A stretch of 64,000 nt of DNA from Trichomonas tenax (Eukaryota > Parabasalia > Trichomonadida > Trichomonadidae). The stretch is from assembly GCA_023091735.1 (NCBI GenBank), contig JALKBU010000024.1:1-64000 (forward strand), written 5' to 3'. Position 1 is the first letter of the stretch. The number at the start of each line of letters is the position of its first letter. Positions 49,891-59,191 of the stretch are shown one piece after another. The notes beneath the pieces are model-generated. The model ran no database searches. It was not told where the DNA came from and saw only the letters and a list, made by a program, of their open reading frames with translations. The position numbers and the translations under genes are program-made.

Positions 49891-52842
49891 TTATATCTCA
49901 ACACCATGGCTTATAAGAGCTGTTCTGAACAGTGATTCATATTCTTCTTTAATGTATTGTCCTCTAATATTAGAAACAATGAACTGAACAACGTTTTCCA
50001 ACCCAACAATTTGCACGAAATCCGAAAGATTATTATAAAGGAATCTAAAAATCATTGAATTGCTCTTTGCATGAAATGTTGGCTGCGCAATAGTAAACCA
50101 TTCATTCAAATACATTGCCCTGTTTTCTAGCATACTGTATTTTTCTAAAAATGCAGTGAAAATGAGTCGAGAATAATCTTTGAAATCCTCTTGATCAGGA
50201 TCATCATAAATTCCTTCAATGTTGAATATAAAGTGAACACACTCATAAATAAGCAATGCTTCGTTGAAAGGAAGATCAACTTTTTGTACTAATATCAATA
50301 GTGAAAGAAGAGATAACTTAATTGGCTCAGATTGTTGTGATTGTAATGATTTCATTATCTCTGATTTATAAACTCTGAAGAAATCAAAGTCATTCGAAGT
50401 TTTCATATAATATGGTAAAGTTTTCAATATAAAAGCATATGAATTGCAATGTGACCAAGCAATTGGAAGAAATTCTGAGCTAAATAACTCCGAATAAACA
50501 TGAATTGCAATTTGTGGTTGATTATCGAATAATAAAACAAAAATCTTCAAAAGATCCGCCAATGGATCGTTCATATCATTATACTCTTCAATATCTTCAT
50601 CGCCAATGAAATTACTGAAATGCTTGCATGCATTTATTAAACATTCTTTTGTTACATCAGCATTTAATGTTAATTTGCTATTTATCGATTTCTCGAATAA
50701 CTTCAAAAGTGCGTTTTGATAAGCTTGAAGTAACTCTAATTGTGCATCAAGAATATTCATTTCAGACATCATTATCAACATAGCATTAATAGTTTGATCC
50801 CTCCAAACGTCGATATTCATTAATTCTACTAAAATTCGTAAACAGCAAACTGCAATACTTTGAGATAAAATATCTTTGGATAAATGGTTTTGACATACTT
50901 CGTATATTCTTTCATTTAATGAAGTTGCGTTTTGAAATACATGAACAATCATTTGCAGCAAACATATTGCAGAAGATATTTCATACTCTGAAGCAACATC
51001 AACAAAAAGTAATGATGATTCAGTTTGAGCGAGAAAATAAAATCCGGGTATTTCTGTTATTCCTGCACTTATTTCAAACTCTGACGAATTAACATCTGCT
51101 GCTGAGATTTCCAGAATCTCATTTATGTGATTGTTAAGAGAATCTAGAATCCTGTTATCACAAAAGACAATCAAATTACGAATTGATCTGTCCAGTGCTT
51201 TGAGGATTTTTGGATCTGATTGCTTGGCTCTGATTTGAAAAGCTGCTTCAAGATAATTCGAAAACACTTGAGTTTCGTCTAATTTATCTCCATAACAACT
51301 ACAGATTTGAGAAACTGTATCAATGATTTCAATATCTGTATCAACATCTGCATTATTGAATATCCTTGAAAAGAAATCAAAAATAGATGGCACATATTGA
51401 AGCATTTGCTCATTGAATGAATCGATTAAATTATAAATGCAGATGACAACGCACTTAACAAATTGGAATTCATGTGTGAAAGAAAATAGCCATTGAATAA
51501 AGTCATCATCAATTTGTTCAATACCTGATGATAACTTGATAATGATATTTATAAAGGCTTTAGTGATTCTTATATCACTTCCAACAATGTTTGTATTCTT
51601 GAGCAATGACAACATAAACTGATAAACAGATATTAATATTTCATGCGGAATATAGTTGTATAACAGCTTTAAAATGCATTTTAATGATTCCCTAATAATT
51701 CTGGGTGGGTTTCCTTCTTGAATATATTTAATTGCAAACTTCATTAATGTATCAATTAATTCTGGAGAAGCAAACATCAAAAATTGGCATAGATGAGAAA
51801 GCATCACTAATGCGGCATAAGTGCCATTAAGATTCAAATCCGAAGAAATGATTTTTTGAATAATGTTTAATGATTTGAAATAAGAAATGCTGTCGTAGAA
51901 ATTGGATAAATTATTCTTAATAACATTATCAGATTTATCTATGCTTTCTTCTAAATTATATTCCTCACAAAGTAAATTGAATATTGTTTGAAATACTTCA
52001 TGAATTGCTTCTTGATTTTTTTTGATGTGATGTGCTCCTTGCATCAAAAATAAAATCGCATTAAAGTATATCGAAAACTGCTGTCCAAAAGATGCACGAA
52101 TTATAGAAATAACTTCCTGATAAATTAGAGGAAATACATCAATGAAAAATGAATGATATTTTGACTCAAGATCCAAGCAAAGAGTGAGAAATTCTTCGAG
52201 TATTTCTGGAGTTATTTTTGGAATTGATAAAAATAAGTCTTTGACATTTTGAGTTTGCTTGCAAATTGGAATAATAGCAAATAATAAGCGCATCCTATAG
52301 CGGCATATTTCAGCATTTGTTTGTGCTAGTTCGTCAAAAACTAAATAATTTAATATTTCTTCTTGAAAAGCAAATGAAATCTTTTTGTTCATATATATTT
52401 CTGTGAATATATCATATGCTAATAAATAAAACTGCTCAGATGAAAATAAACTCAAAACATTTGGAAATATTGTATTGATTGTGTATAATTCATCAAAATG
52501 TGCAAGCTCAGCAACATATAATGATATATTATTCATGCCTATTCCTACACTTGTCACATTTTGCATAATTTGAGTCAAATTATTCCAGAACTGTTCCCAA
52601 AATTGATTAATATCAATTTGTATTAACTCTGTTCGATTTGCTATCTCATTTTTCAGTAGAATTAAAGATATTAAAGCATAATTTGATGAATTAATTAATT
52701 CTCGATATAATAAATTAACGAAATTTCCATATTCTCTGAACTTGATTTGGTTCAAAATCTGCTCCGCATCTGCTCTTTGATCATTATCTGTGCTGAAAAG
52801 TTCAATAAATAAATTTTCAAGTTGCTTAATTGTAACCGGCAT
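49891..52842 (-). CDS. Beta-karyopherin (importin/exportin family)
   Basis: 983 residues from the ATG at 52842 (an adjoining TTG is not credible). The N-terminus fits the importin-beta N-terminal domain: VTIKQLENLFIELFST, then QRADAEQILNQIKF, then ...YALISLILLKNEIAN, the classic LL+N helix. HEAT-type helices fill the whole length. Size and layout suggest a transport receptor of the importin-5/importin-4 or exportin class; the cargo and the subfamily cannot be told by eye. It carries cargo through nuclear pores with Ran. A perfect TTTGACGTCAAA palindrome lies 9 bp upstream of the start. Confidence 0.82.
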   Translation of the reverse strand: MPVTIKQLENLFIELFSTDNDQRADAEQILNQIKFREYGNFVNLLYRELINSSNYALISLILLKNEIANRTELIQIDINQFWEQFWNNLTQIMQNVTSVGIGMNNISLYVAELAHFDELYTINTIFPNVLSLFSSEQFYLLAYDIFTEIYMNKKISFAFQEEILNYLVFDELAQTNAEICRYRMRLLFAIIPICKQTQNVKDLFLSIPKITPEILEEFLTLCLDLESKYHSFFIDVFPLIYQEVISIIRASFGQQFSIYFNAILFLMQGAHHIKKNQEAIHEVFQTIFNLLCEEYNLEESIDKSDNVIKNNLSNFYDSISYFKSLNIIQKIISSDLNLNGTYAALVMLSHLCQFLMFASPELIDTLMKFAIKYIQEGNPPRIIRESLKCILKLLYNYIPHEILISVYQFMLSLLKNTNIVGSDIRITKAFINIIIKLSSGIEQIDDDFIQWLFSFTHEFQFVKCVVICIYNLIDSFNEQMLQYVPSIFDFFSRIFNNADVDTDIEIIDTVSQICSCYGDKLDETQVFSNYLEAAFQIRAKQSDPKILKALDRSIRNLIVFCDNRILDSLNNHINEILEISAADVNSSEFEISAGITEIPGFYFLAQTESSLLFVDVASEYEISSAICLLQMIVHVFQNATSLNERIYEVCQNHLSKDILSQSIAVCCLRILVELMNIDVWRDQTINAMLIMMSEMNILDAQLELLQAYQNALLKLFEKSINSKLTLNADVTKECLINACKHFSNFIGDEDIEEYNDMNDPLADLLKIFVLLFDNQPQIAIHVYSELFSSEFLPIAWSHCNSYAFILKTLPYYMKTSNDFDFFRVYKSEIMKSLQSQQSEPIKLSLLSLLILVQKVDLPFNEALLIYECVHFIFNIEGIYDDPDQEDFKDYSRLIFTAFLEKYSMLENRAMYLNEWFTIAQPTFHAKSNSMIFRFLYNNLSDFVQIVGLENVVQFIVSNIRGQYIKEEYESLFRTALISHGVEI

Positions 52843-52851
52843 CAAAAATTT

Positions 52852-52863
52852 TTTGACGTCAAA
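52852..52863. promoter_or_regulatory. CRE-like palindrome TTTGACGTCAAA
   Basis: 12-bp perfect palindrome containing TGACGTCA, 9 bp upstream of the karyopherin start codon. No Inr is visible between it and the ATG, so it could overlap the transcription start. Confidence 0.4.
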
Positions 52864-53395
52864 GAAGTGAAATAGAAAACATTTTTATTCAATCCATTAA
52901 TCATTTCAACAACTTTCCATTTAGATCTTTATGCTTCAAAATAAGTCTAACGAAATTCACAACTCTGAGTTTGACTTTTATTGGTTATAATAGGAGCGAT
53001 TGCAAATCTCAATATTGAAACTTCTTAGAAACTTTCTATGTGCATAAATGTATTACTATGTCGATAGTAATATTTATGAATCTTTATTTGCTAATTCAAA
53101 ACATTGGAAAATCACATGAAAATCTGTCATTAAATTAGTCAGATGAATTAATAATTCTCTTCATCATCAAATTTGAAAAACATATATCTATCGTGGATAT
53201 GTTGTTTTATGTTCATATCACAAATCAAGTTCGCTGCGATTGTTTAATAAATTTATGTATAAATAAATCAAATTATAAGCGATGCATATTATGATATCAT
53301 ATAAATGCTTTATAAAACAATGAATACATACATGTAAATAGAACTAAAGGTATATTATATCGCTTTGTTTGAAAGAAGAGTATGCGAAGCAGTCT
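52864..53395. other. AT-rich spacer, nothing recognised
   Basis: No coding remnant, palindrome or repeat noted apart from simple AT-rich sequence. The end near 53340-53395 may still contain the decayed 3' tail of the BspA-like copy. Confidence 0.35.
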
Positions 53396-54040
53396 CTAGC
53401 AAATGCTGGGATTTTTTTGATGGTACTGCCTCAATATAAAAATATTTTCGAGTTTGTTTTGATCTCGAAATGAATATGCGCCAAAATATGGAAACTTCTC
53501 AGGAAAAACAATCGTTGTTGTTGATCCTATGCGCTTTAAAGCAGCAAACCATGCTGAAGTTACTCCAGATGGGACAATAAATTTTGTAATATTAATTAAA
53601 GCTGGAACATGAACGAGCTCTTTCATATTTTTAGTATAACCAATTCCATCAATGGATGTAAAATATTGATTTTCTGACGCGACTTCGATAAATTGTAACG
53701 TTAAGCAAATATCGAAAGAATTTTCTAAATGCATATATTTAACATTTTTTTGGTATAAAAACATACTTAATGAAAATGTTTCCAAATGCATCATTTTGTA
53801 TTGTAGTGAGAGAATTAGGTAATGAAACATTTGAAGCATTTAAAAATCCATCGAAACAAAATGGTGGAAGAATTGTAAATCCTTCGGATATGTTAACATA
53901 GATATAATCTGCCTCCACTACATCTGAAGGAAAAGAAACAGTAGTATCTCCGGTAAATTTTAATACATAAGTATTATCATCCAGATTGCTTTCATAATAA
54001 TGAATAAAAAATAAACCAAAGGTTAAGAATAAGGTTTAAG
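53396..54040 (-). pseudogene. BspA-like leucine-rich protein, broken copy 1
   Basis: Reading from 53980 downwards: DDNTYVLKFTGDTTVSFPS, then FTILPPFCFDGFLNASNVSL, then IKYVFIPKKC and a stop. A one-base slip in a run of seven T (plus strand 53745-53751) restores the frame to VKYMHLENSFDICL ... ENQYFTSIDGIGYTKNMKEL. These are the ~23-residue Treponema-type repeats of BspA-like proteins, a very large trichomonad family with some surface members. A preceding in-frame hydrophobic stretch (LFLTFGLFFIHYY) could be a relic signal peptide but has no ATG. It ends early (QKNPSIC stop). It is a paralogue of the copy at 54236. Confidence 0.65.
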
Positions 54041-54235
54041 GGTCGACTAACACGAAAAGTGACAGCACAGGATAACAATTTTAAAAATCATTATGAATGC
54101 AGAGTATTTAAAAATAATCCTTAACGGTAATAATATAGTAAAAATGATGTGGTAACTATGGTCACTTTGTCGAGTGAACATAGTTGAAAATAAATGCAGT
54201 TTTTCAGTCCAATTTTGAATAGTTTACATCTCATG
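54041..54235. other. Spacer between the two BspA-like copies
   Basis: Short AT-rich spacer with an AAAAGTGACA word near 54056. No coding remnant. Confidence 0.3.
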
Positions 54236-54967
54236 TTAGTGGCCCTTAATATTAATGAAAACAAACAAATATTTATAACTTAAACTCGAAATTCTTTTTG
54301 ATATACATGTAGGTGGTGGCCTTATAGGGAATATGTAAGTGATGTTATTCTCTTTGAATGCCGACTTTGCAAAATTAGATAACCCAAATATTGGTTTCTT
54401 CTGATTATATTCTCTTGATATGATTATTTCTTGAAGAGAATTTTCAAAGTAAAAATTGAAATCACCAAATGATTTTAGTGTTTCTGGAATAATGATAATT
54501 GTGATTGATCCTATGCTTTTCATTGATGCTAGCCTTGTTGTTTCTACACCAGGCGGCATTATCAGTTTAGAAATATTAATTGAGCCAGGGACGTGTACTA
54601 ATTGTTTCAAGTTTTTTGTATAAACAACGCCATCAATTGATGTGAAATATTGGTTATCAGGGTCAACATCAATGCGTTCGAATGATGATGTTAAATCAAA
54701 TGGATTTATCCAATGTAGTGAAGAAACGCTTTTCGGAATGAATAAATATTTTAATCGAAGATAAGGGAAAGCGTCATTCTCTATTGTTGTTATTGTATCA
54801 GGTAATGTTATATTATTTGCTTTAGAAAAATCCAAAAAACAATAGTATGGAAGAATTTCAAATCCTTTTGATATTGTGACAATGGTATAGCTTGATTTGA
54901 CAATACTTGATGGAAACCCTACTGTTGTGTTACCGGTGAATTTTAATACATACTCTAAGTCCGACAA
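54236..54967 (-). pseudogene. BspA-like leucine-rich protein, copy 2 lacking a start
   Basis: 243 codons open: EYVLKFTGNTTVGFPSSIV, FEILPYYCFLDFSKANNITL, LKYLFIPKSVSSLHWINPFD, NQYFTSIDGVVYTKNLKQLV, ending ...YLFVFINIKGH. The pattern is the BspA/Treponema LRR. The frame has no ATG near its 5' end. The nearest one (ATGGAATTT at about 54977) is out of frame across a run of seven T, and one more T would join it. So this is either a gene silenced by homopolymer slippage or one truncated at its 5' end. No transmembrane tail is visible. Confidence 0.6.
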
Positions 54968-54972
54968 AAAAA

Positions 54973-55008
54973 TTCCATAAAATTTCTAAAACTTGACATT
55001 TTATGGAA
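54973..55008. repeat. 11-bp-arm inverted repeat upstream of BspA-like copy 2
   Basis: TTCCATAAAAT (54973-54983) and ATTTTATGGAA (54998-55008), 14-nt loop. It contains the out-of-frame ATG candidate and part of the presumed promoter. Confidence 0.6.
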
Positions 55009-55357
55009 ACTCAAGGTTAAGGTTATCATTTTACTTGTATTATGACAGTTAAGGATTTTTTTAATATCAATATCCCGGGCAGTTAACTTTGCATGTTAAT
55101 TGCCTCTTAAATTTGGTTTAAAAATCTTTTTCAGCCCGAAAAAGCATGATTTGTGGATTTTAAATCAACCAAAACAATCAACTTCCTATCTGTTAATTAA
55201 TAGATATTTATACACCAGATGAATACAACTATATCATGATTTATGCTTCTATTGTCTTCTATGGGGTTCAAAAATGCTTCTTTTATCTTCTGAGCAGCGA
55301 AACAAAGAAAAAAGTCGAGTCAAAATTATAAAAAATTACAGCAAAGCTGCATTATGT
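55009..55357. other. AT-rich spacer, nothing recognised
   Basis: No gene, repeat or palindrome noted between the BspA-like relic and the ankyrin pseudogene's stop. Confidence 0.3.
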
Positions 55358-55442
55358 TTATTCAATAGCACCATTGACTTTTAAGAATTGAACTATTTCG
55401 AAAGATTTCATTTCTATTGCAATTGATAATGGAGACTTATAT

Positions 55443-55553
55443 CATAATGATGATGAAATGTGAATGATTGATTCTATGTCATAATGATGATGAAATGTAA
55501 ATGATTGATTCCATATCATATTGATGATAAAATGTGAATGATTCATTAGTTCC
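55443..55553. repeat. 37-bp minisatellite, array 1 (three units)
   Basis: Units begin CATAATGATGATGAAATG at 55443, CATAATGATGATGAAATG at 55480 and CATATTGATGATAAAATG at 55517: exact 37-bp spacing. Three units equal 111 bp, so the ankyrin frame is kept across the array apart from one TGA in the unit at 55443. Confidence 0.85.
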
Positions 55554-55640
55554 ATGTTCACATCAGCGCCATGATCAACTAAATATTGAACGATTTCGAG
55601 AGACTTCATTTCAATGACAATTGTTAATGGGGACTTATTT

Positions 55641-55788
55641 CATAATGATGATAAAATGTGAATGATTGATTTCATATTATAATGATGGTAAAATGTGAAT
55701 GATTGATGTATTATCATGATGATAATAAAATATGAATGATTGATATCATATCATAATGGTGATTAAATAAGTTTGATTTACTTGAGTT
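55641..55788. repeat. 37-bp minisatellite, array 2 (about four units)
   Basis: Unit starts at 55641, 55678, 55715 and 55752, again exactly 37 bp apart, with more divergence toward the right. It occupies the same phase of the preceding ankyrin repeat as array 1. Confidence 0.8.
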
Positions 55789-56397
55789 ATTGACGGGCAA
55801 AATCTAATTGTATATCAATCGCATTCAAATTTCTAATATGAAATAGTCAAGCTTCAAAATTTCCATAATTAAAATAACTGATAACTTTCATCCATCTGAT
55901 TGATCCTTTTTCTTCGAGAAGCCAATTAAAAATGACATTATGGTGATAAGTAATCGCGGCGTTCAAATCTTCATCTGATATTGTATGGCCATCAACAAAG
56001 ACATGATGATGTTTCTGTGACCTCCTTCAACTCCACGAACAAATGTTTGATTAGTAATATTGCTCCCCATCAATTTTAGATACTCGAAACATTTTTCAGA
56101 TCCATATTTACATGCCGCATCAATTAATGATAATTCCTTACTGTCTTTCTGATTAATATCAAATGATTCTTTCGCTGCCTCAGCCTTCAGTTCTTCAATA
56201 TTATCCCATGCAACTGAGTGGGAAACTGTTCCTTGTGGATAAATATTAAGGACATCAGACGCTTTTCTGTTAGAGTCATAAATGTTGAATTTGAAACCTA
56301 AACTATTGAGAGGATGATGGAATAATTGTTTTTCCCAAAATATATATTGATATTTTGTGCAATATCTAAATCGATTAAGACATGAGCAATTTTGCAT

Positions 56398-56728
56398 ATG
56401 ATATCTCCATGCTCTTTCTATTCTTTTTCTCTTTAAGTTTTTTCTTCATGTTCATTAGCCTCCCACATTTCAAGACGTTCTCTGGAATACTACAAAAAAT
56501 TCGAGATTTTGATAAATCTTTGCACATTAAACTAGGATTTGTATTTAAAACAAATAAAAATTAGAAATCGCGACGATATATTCTTATTTGGCCGGAGCCG
56601 ACTCTTAAAGTACTTTACAAGCTCATGAGGTCGAGATGGCCATTAAGAAGACCGCCAATTTTATAAAGAATGAATTGTTTTGTGATACAACCTCAATATA
56701 TTGGAAATAGTGAAAAGTATTTCTAGCC
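56398..56728. other. Spacer with possible decayed 5' end
   Basis: The left part probably holds the eroded N-terminus of the ankyrin pseudogene (minus strand). A G+C-richer patch at 56590-56660 has no recognisable coding content. Confidence 0.3.
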
Positions 56729-56736
56729 AAAAAGTG

Positions 56737-57659
56737 AGAGGGGGTCGTCAACATTTTATGTACGTTAATTTTGCTCGACAAAATAATGAGCGAAGAATAA
56801 TATTACCGAATATTGCAAATGGCCTCCAGCTGAAATATGCTGAAGTTCACTACGCACCAGACCTTCTCAACCCAATTCACTAGATAATATCAACGCTTTT
56901 GAAGATCATTTTCAAGATTTAATATCTTCCTCAAAGCCAGCGCTTAAAACCCTATTAACAAATGCTGAAATGCACGCCAATTATATTCTTTCACTCATCA
57001 TCATACTTCAAAATTGCAAAATATTATCTTTTCACCGCTATGACAGATTTTCATATAAATGTTGTTTTTGATATTTGGATACTGTAGGTTAACTTCAGAC
57101 TCATTTCCGTTTAAAACTTTCGCACAATAATTTTATTTCCACATCTGAATATCACAAATTTCAATATTCCTTAATTTTATTAAATGCTCTCTGTTGCGCT
57201 ATGCTTTTCTGATATCCCAATGGAGGTATACGTATTTTAGACAGCATAACGGATTTCAGTTTATTCATTACTACCAACATTATTGCAAAAACACTGTCCC
57301 GCAACTACAACTCTCTACGCATTTTAAGTTTCTTTTGACTTTTACCTATATTTTGCTTTTGAATATGTTGTATCTCGAAAAATCCAATAAACTCAACAGT
57401 TTATACTATTGATTTTGTAACATTTCAATTACATATGCTTTAAATGTATTTATTATTCTTATACAACGTTATAAAACACATTTATGAAAATTTAACAAAA
57501 AATTCATTCTCGAAAAGTATTCAATATTGTTTTGCAATTATATAAGTTTGCTGCGGAGGGTTTTTGTTGCGTCTCGCTAAAAATGTTCATGTTACCCTAA
57601 TCTACCTATGGCTTGAATAGGAGACGATTCTGTGGAAAAAGCGTTTGATGACCCCCTCT
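56737..57659. mobile_element. 923-bp non-autonomous DNA transposon (hAT-like)
   Basis: The left end starts AGAGGGGGTCGTCAAC; the right end, reverse-complemented, starts AGAGGGGGTCATCAAA: 14 of the first 15 bases agree. Both ends are flanked by AAAAAGTG (56729-56736 and 57660-57667), an exact 8-bp target duplication. Eight-base duplications are typical of the hAT superfamily; others such as P-like elements also make them. The interior has only short ORFs (for example 57194-57412) with no recognisable transposase. It is therefore a non-autonomous or deleted copy whose autonomous partner is not in this window. Confidence 0.75.
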
Positions 57660-57667
57660 AAAAAGTG

Positions 57668-58028
57668 TAAAAGATTTGATTTAATAAATAGAAAATCAAA
57701 CATGACAATAGACTAAATGAAATCTAATTCATTGTTAAGATTCAACACATATGCAACATATAACATAAAGTGATTGTTTCTTTTTTTTTCCACAATAATA
57801 TCGAAATGATTGGAGAATTAGCGATTGCCTTCGCAATAACTTTTTTGGCGAAAAACTTGTGCAACTGATGACGATTCCATTCTCAATTGATGTTTCTTTA
57901 TATATATCAGCCACTTTTCGCCATTTCAAATGTTTTACAACTTAGAAACAATTACCTATTTTGTTATATCAGTGTTGTAAAATTTCTGGTATCTTATATA
58001 TTAAATTGGAAAACAGAAAAAAATAGTT
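57668..58028. other. AT-rich spacer, nothing recognised
   Basis: Between the transposon's right target duplication and the next gene's stop. Only AT-rich sequence and short chance ORFs. Confidence 0.35.
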
Positions 58029-58706
58029 TTAATCATTTGCATGTCTTTCTGCCAGAAAAAGCTGCATCATAAAAATGTTAACATCGTCTTTTGTTTGATC
58101 ATCACCAAATATGGAAATAGCCTGTGAAACGCCGGTCGTCCCACCTGCGATTGCTAATGCGCGCATTCCTAGTTTAGTCCAAAAGCCGTAAGTTCGAATC
58201 ATGTTCAATATCTTAGTTTCTGCCCAACGAATGTGAATGAATTCTCCTGTTTTCAGATTTACCAAGTTCTTCCTTTCAAGCTGATATTCAACCTCGTACT
58301 TGCGATCATTTTCCCATATAATTCGAGAAGTTTTGTCGTATTCATGGATTGCTTCTATTATTAGTTCGGGTTCTGACCTACCAACAACTGTCCATTCGCC
58401 AACTTGTTCTCCATTGTTTTTGAAGTGATGTGTTGTCACGCACTCTTTATAGATTGCTACTTGATATGCATTTTCATTATCATCTTTATATGATTGTACT
58501 TCATTTTCTTTTTCTCTTGTAACTTTATAAATGATCTTTGGCGGTGATCTTTTGATGACTTTCCATTTACTAAATTTATTTTGCTGTGTTTCTGCATAGA
58601 ATGTTCTTCTCCTCTGTTTTGTTTCTGTTATCTCATATATGTTTACATCATATTGCTTATTTTCGGTGAATATTTCAATAACAAGTTTCAACTCTAAATC
58701 TTTCAT
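58029..58706 (-). CDS. Unknown protein with three internal beta-type repeats
   Basis: 225 residues from the ATG at 58706 (an upstream TTG is rejected; TCATATTT, an approximate Inr, lies ~20 nt before). It is not recognised. A ~50-residue unit recurs: YDVNIYEITETKQRRR ... WKVIKRSPPKIIYKVTR; YQVAIYKECVTTHHFK ... WTVVGRSEPELIIEAIHE; and YEVEYQLERKNLVNL.... Each has Y-x-V-x-Y, a basic or polar turn, W-x-V-(I/V)-x-R-S-x-P and a strand I-I-x-x. The C-terminal 60 residues differ and include a glycine-rich, weakly hydrophobic stretch (LGMRALAIAGGTTGVSQAI). It has no signal peptide. The gene is probably lineage-specific. Confidence 0.6.
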   Translation of the reverse strand: MKDLELKLVIEIFTENKQYDVNIYEITETKQRRRTFYAETQQNKFSKWKVIKRSPPKIIYKVTREKENEVQSYKDDNENAYQVAIYKECVTTHHFKNNGEQVGEWTVVGRSEPELIIEAIHEYDKTSRIIWENDRKYEVEYQLERKNLVNLKTGEFIHIRWAETKILNMIRTYGFWTKLGMRALAIAGGTTGVSQAISIFGDDQTKDDVNIFMMQLFLAERHAND

Positions 58707-59191
58707 TTTTATCCAATCATCAAATATGACGTTTTTCAATGACGAATACAGTTAAAAAAAAAACAGCGGAATGTATTTCCTCTTCTTCTATAACAGTGTG
58801 CTTGAGAGGAACTGCCTTAATATTTTTCAATGACATTTTTAAAAACAAGAATTCATTTTTGCATAAAGTGCTGTAAATAAACTTAGAGTTAGCAATTAGC
58901 CTTAGAACGGAGCGTGCTTCATTCGAGCTCCAAGCGGAAAGTAAATGACAGCTCATCAGGAACACCATAATCGAAGGGATGCTCCATATTTTTTGTGATA
59001 TTTTTTCCCCTGATTTTTTTAAACGTGCACTGATTTTACGTGGAATCTGCCTTAGAGCGGGTGGTTACTCCCCCTCAAAAATTTTATCTTTTACTCAGAA
59101 TTGACCTAGTCTGTTAGGTAAAAATTTACGTAGGGGCACACACCCTAAAGCTATTTACACGCCTTTAATCATAATAATATTCAAACAATTT
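58707..59191. other. Spacer, nothing recognised
   Basis: An 82-codon minus-strand ORF (58720-58968) overlaps the start of the next gene's promoter and shows no recognisable motif. The CCTTAGA word recurs at ~58898 and ~59049. The segment 58960-59160 is G+C-richer than the neighbourhood. Confidence 0.3.

Larger units (their letters stand above)
55358..56397 (-). pseudogene. Broken DUF3447/ankyrin gene with minisatellite insertions
   Basis: The DUF3447 part is clear: FNIYDSNRKASDVLNIYPQG, VSHSVAWDNIEELKAEAAKE, SLIDAACKYGSEKCFEYLK, then FVRGVEGGHRNIIM. A frameshift near 56000 leads to FVDGHTISDEDLNAAITYHH and FNWLLEEK, and later YFNYGNFEA, a stop, and IRNLNAIDIQLDFARQ. The ankyrin part follows (IEMKSLEIVQYLVDHGADVN, and SPLSIAIEMKSFEIVQFLK ending NGAIE stop at 55358-55360). 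Two arrays of a 37-bp unit are lodged at the same point of successive ankyrin repeats, each contributing one TGA. Frameshift, stops and array insertion make it a pseudogene. Confidence 0.8.

Noticed and set aside
55443..55788. CRISPR array (regular 37-bp periodicity)
   Set aside because: The units are head-to-tail without unique spacers, and the organism is a eukaryote; this is a minisatellite.
58720..58968. 82-codon minus-strand ORF before the repeat protein
   Set aside because: It overlaps the promoter and start of the gene at 58706, and has no recognisable domain.
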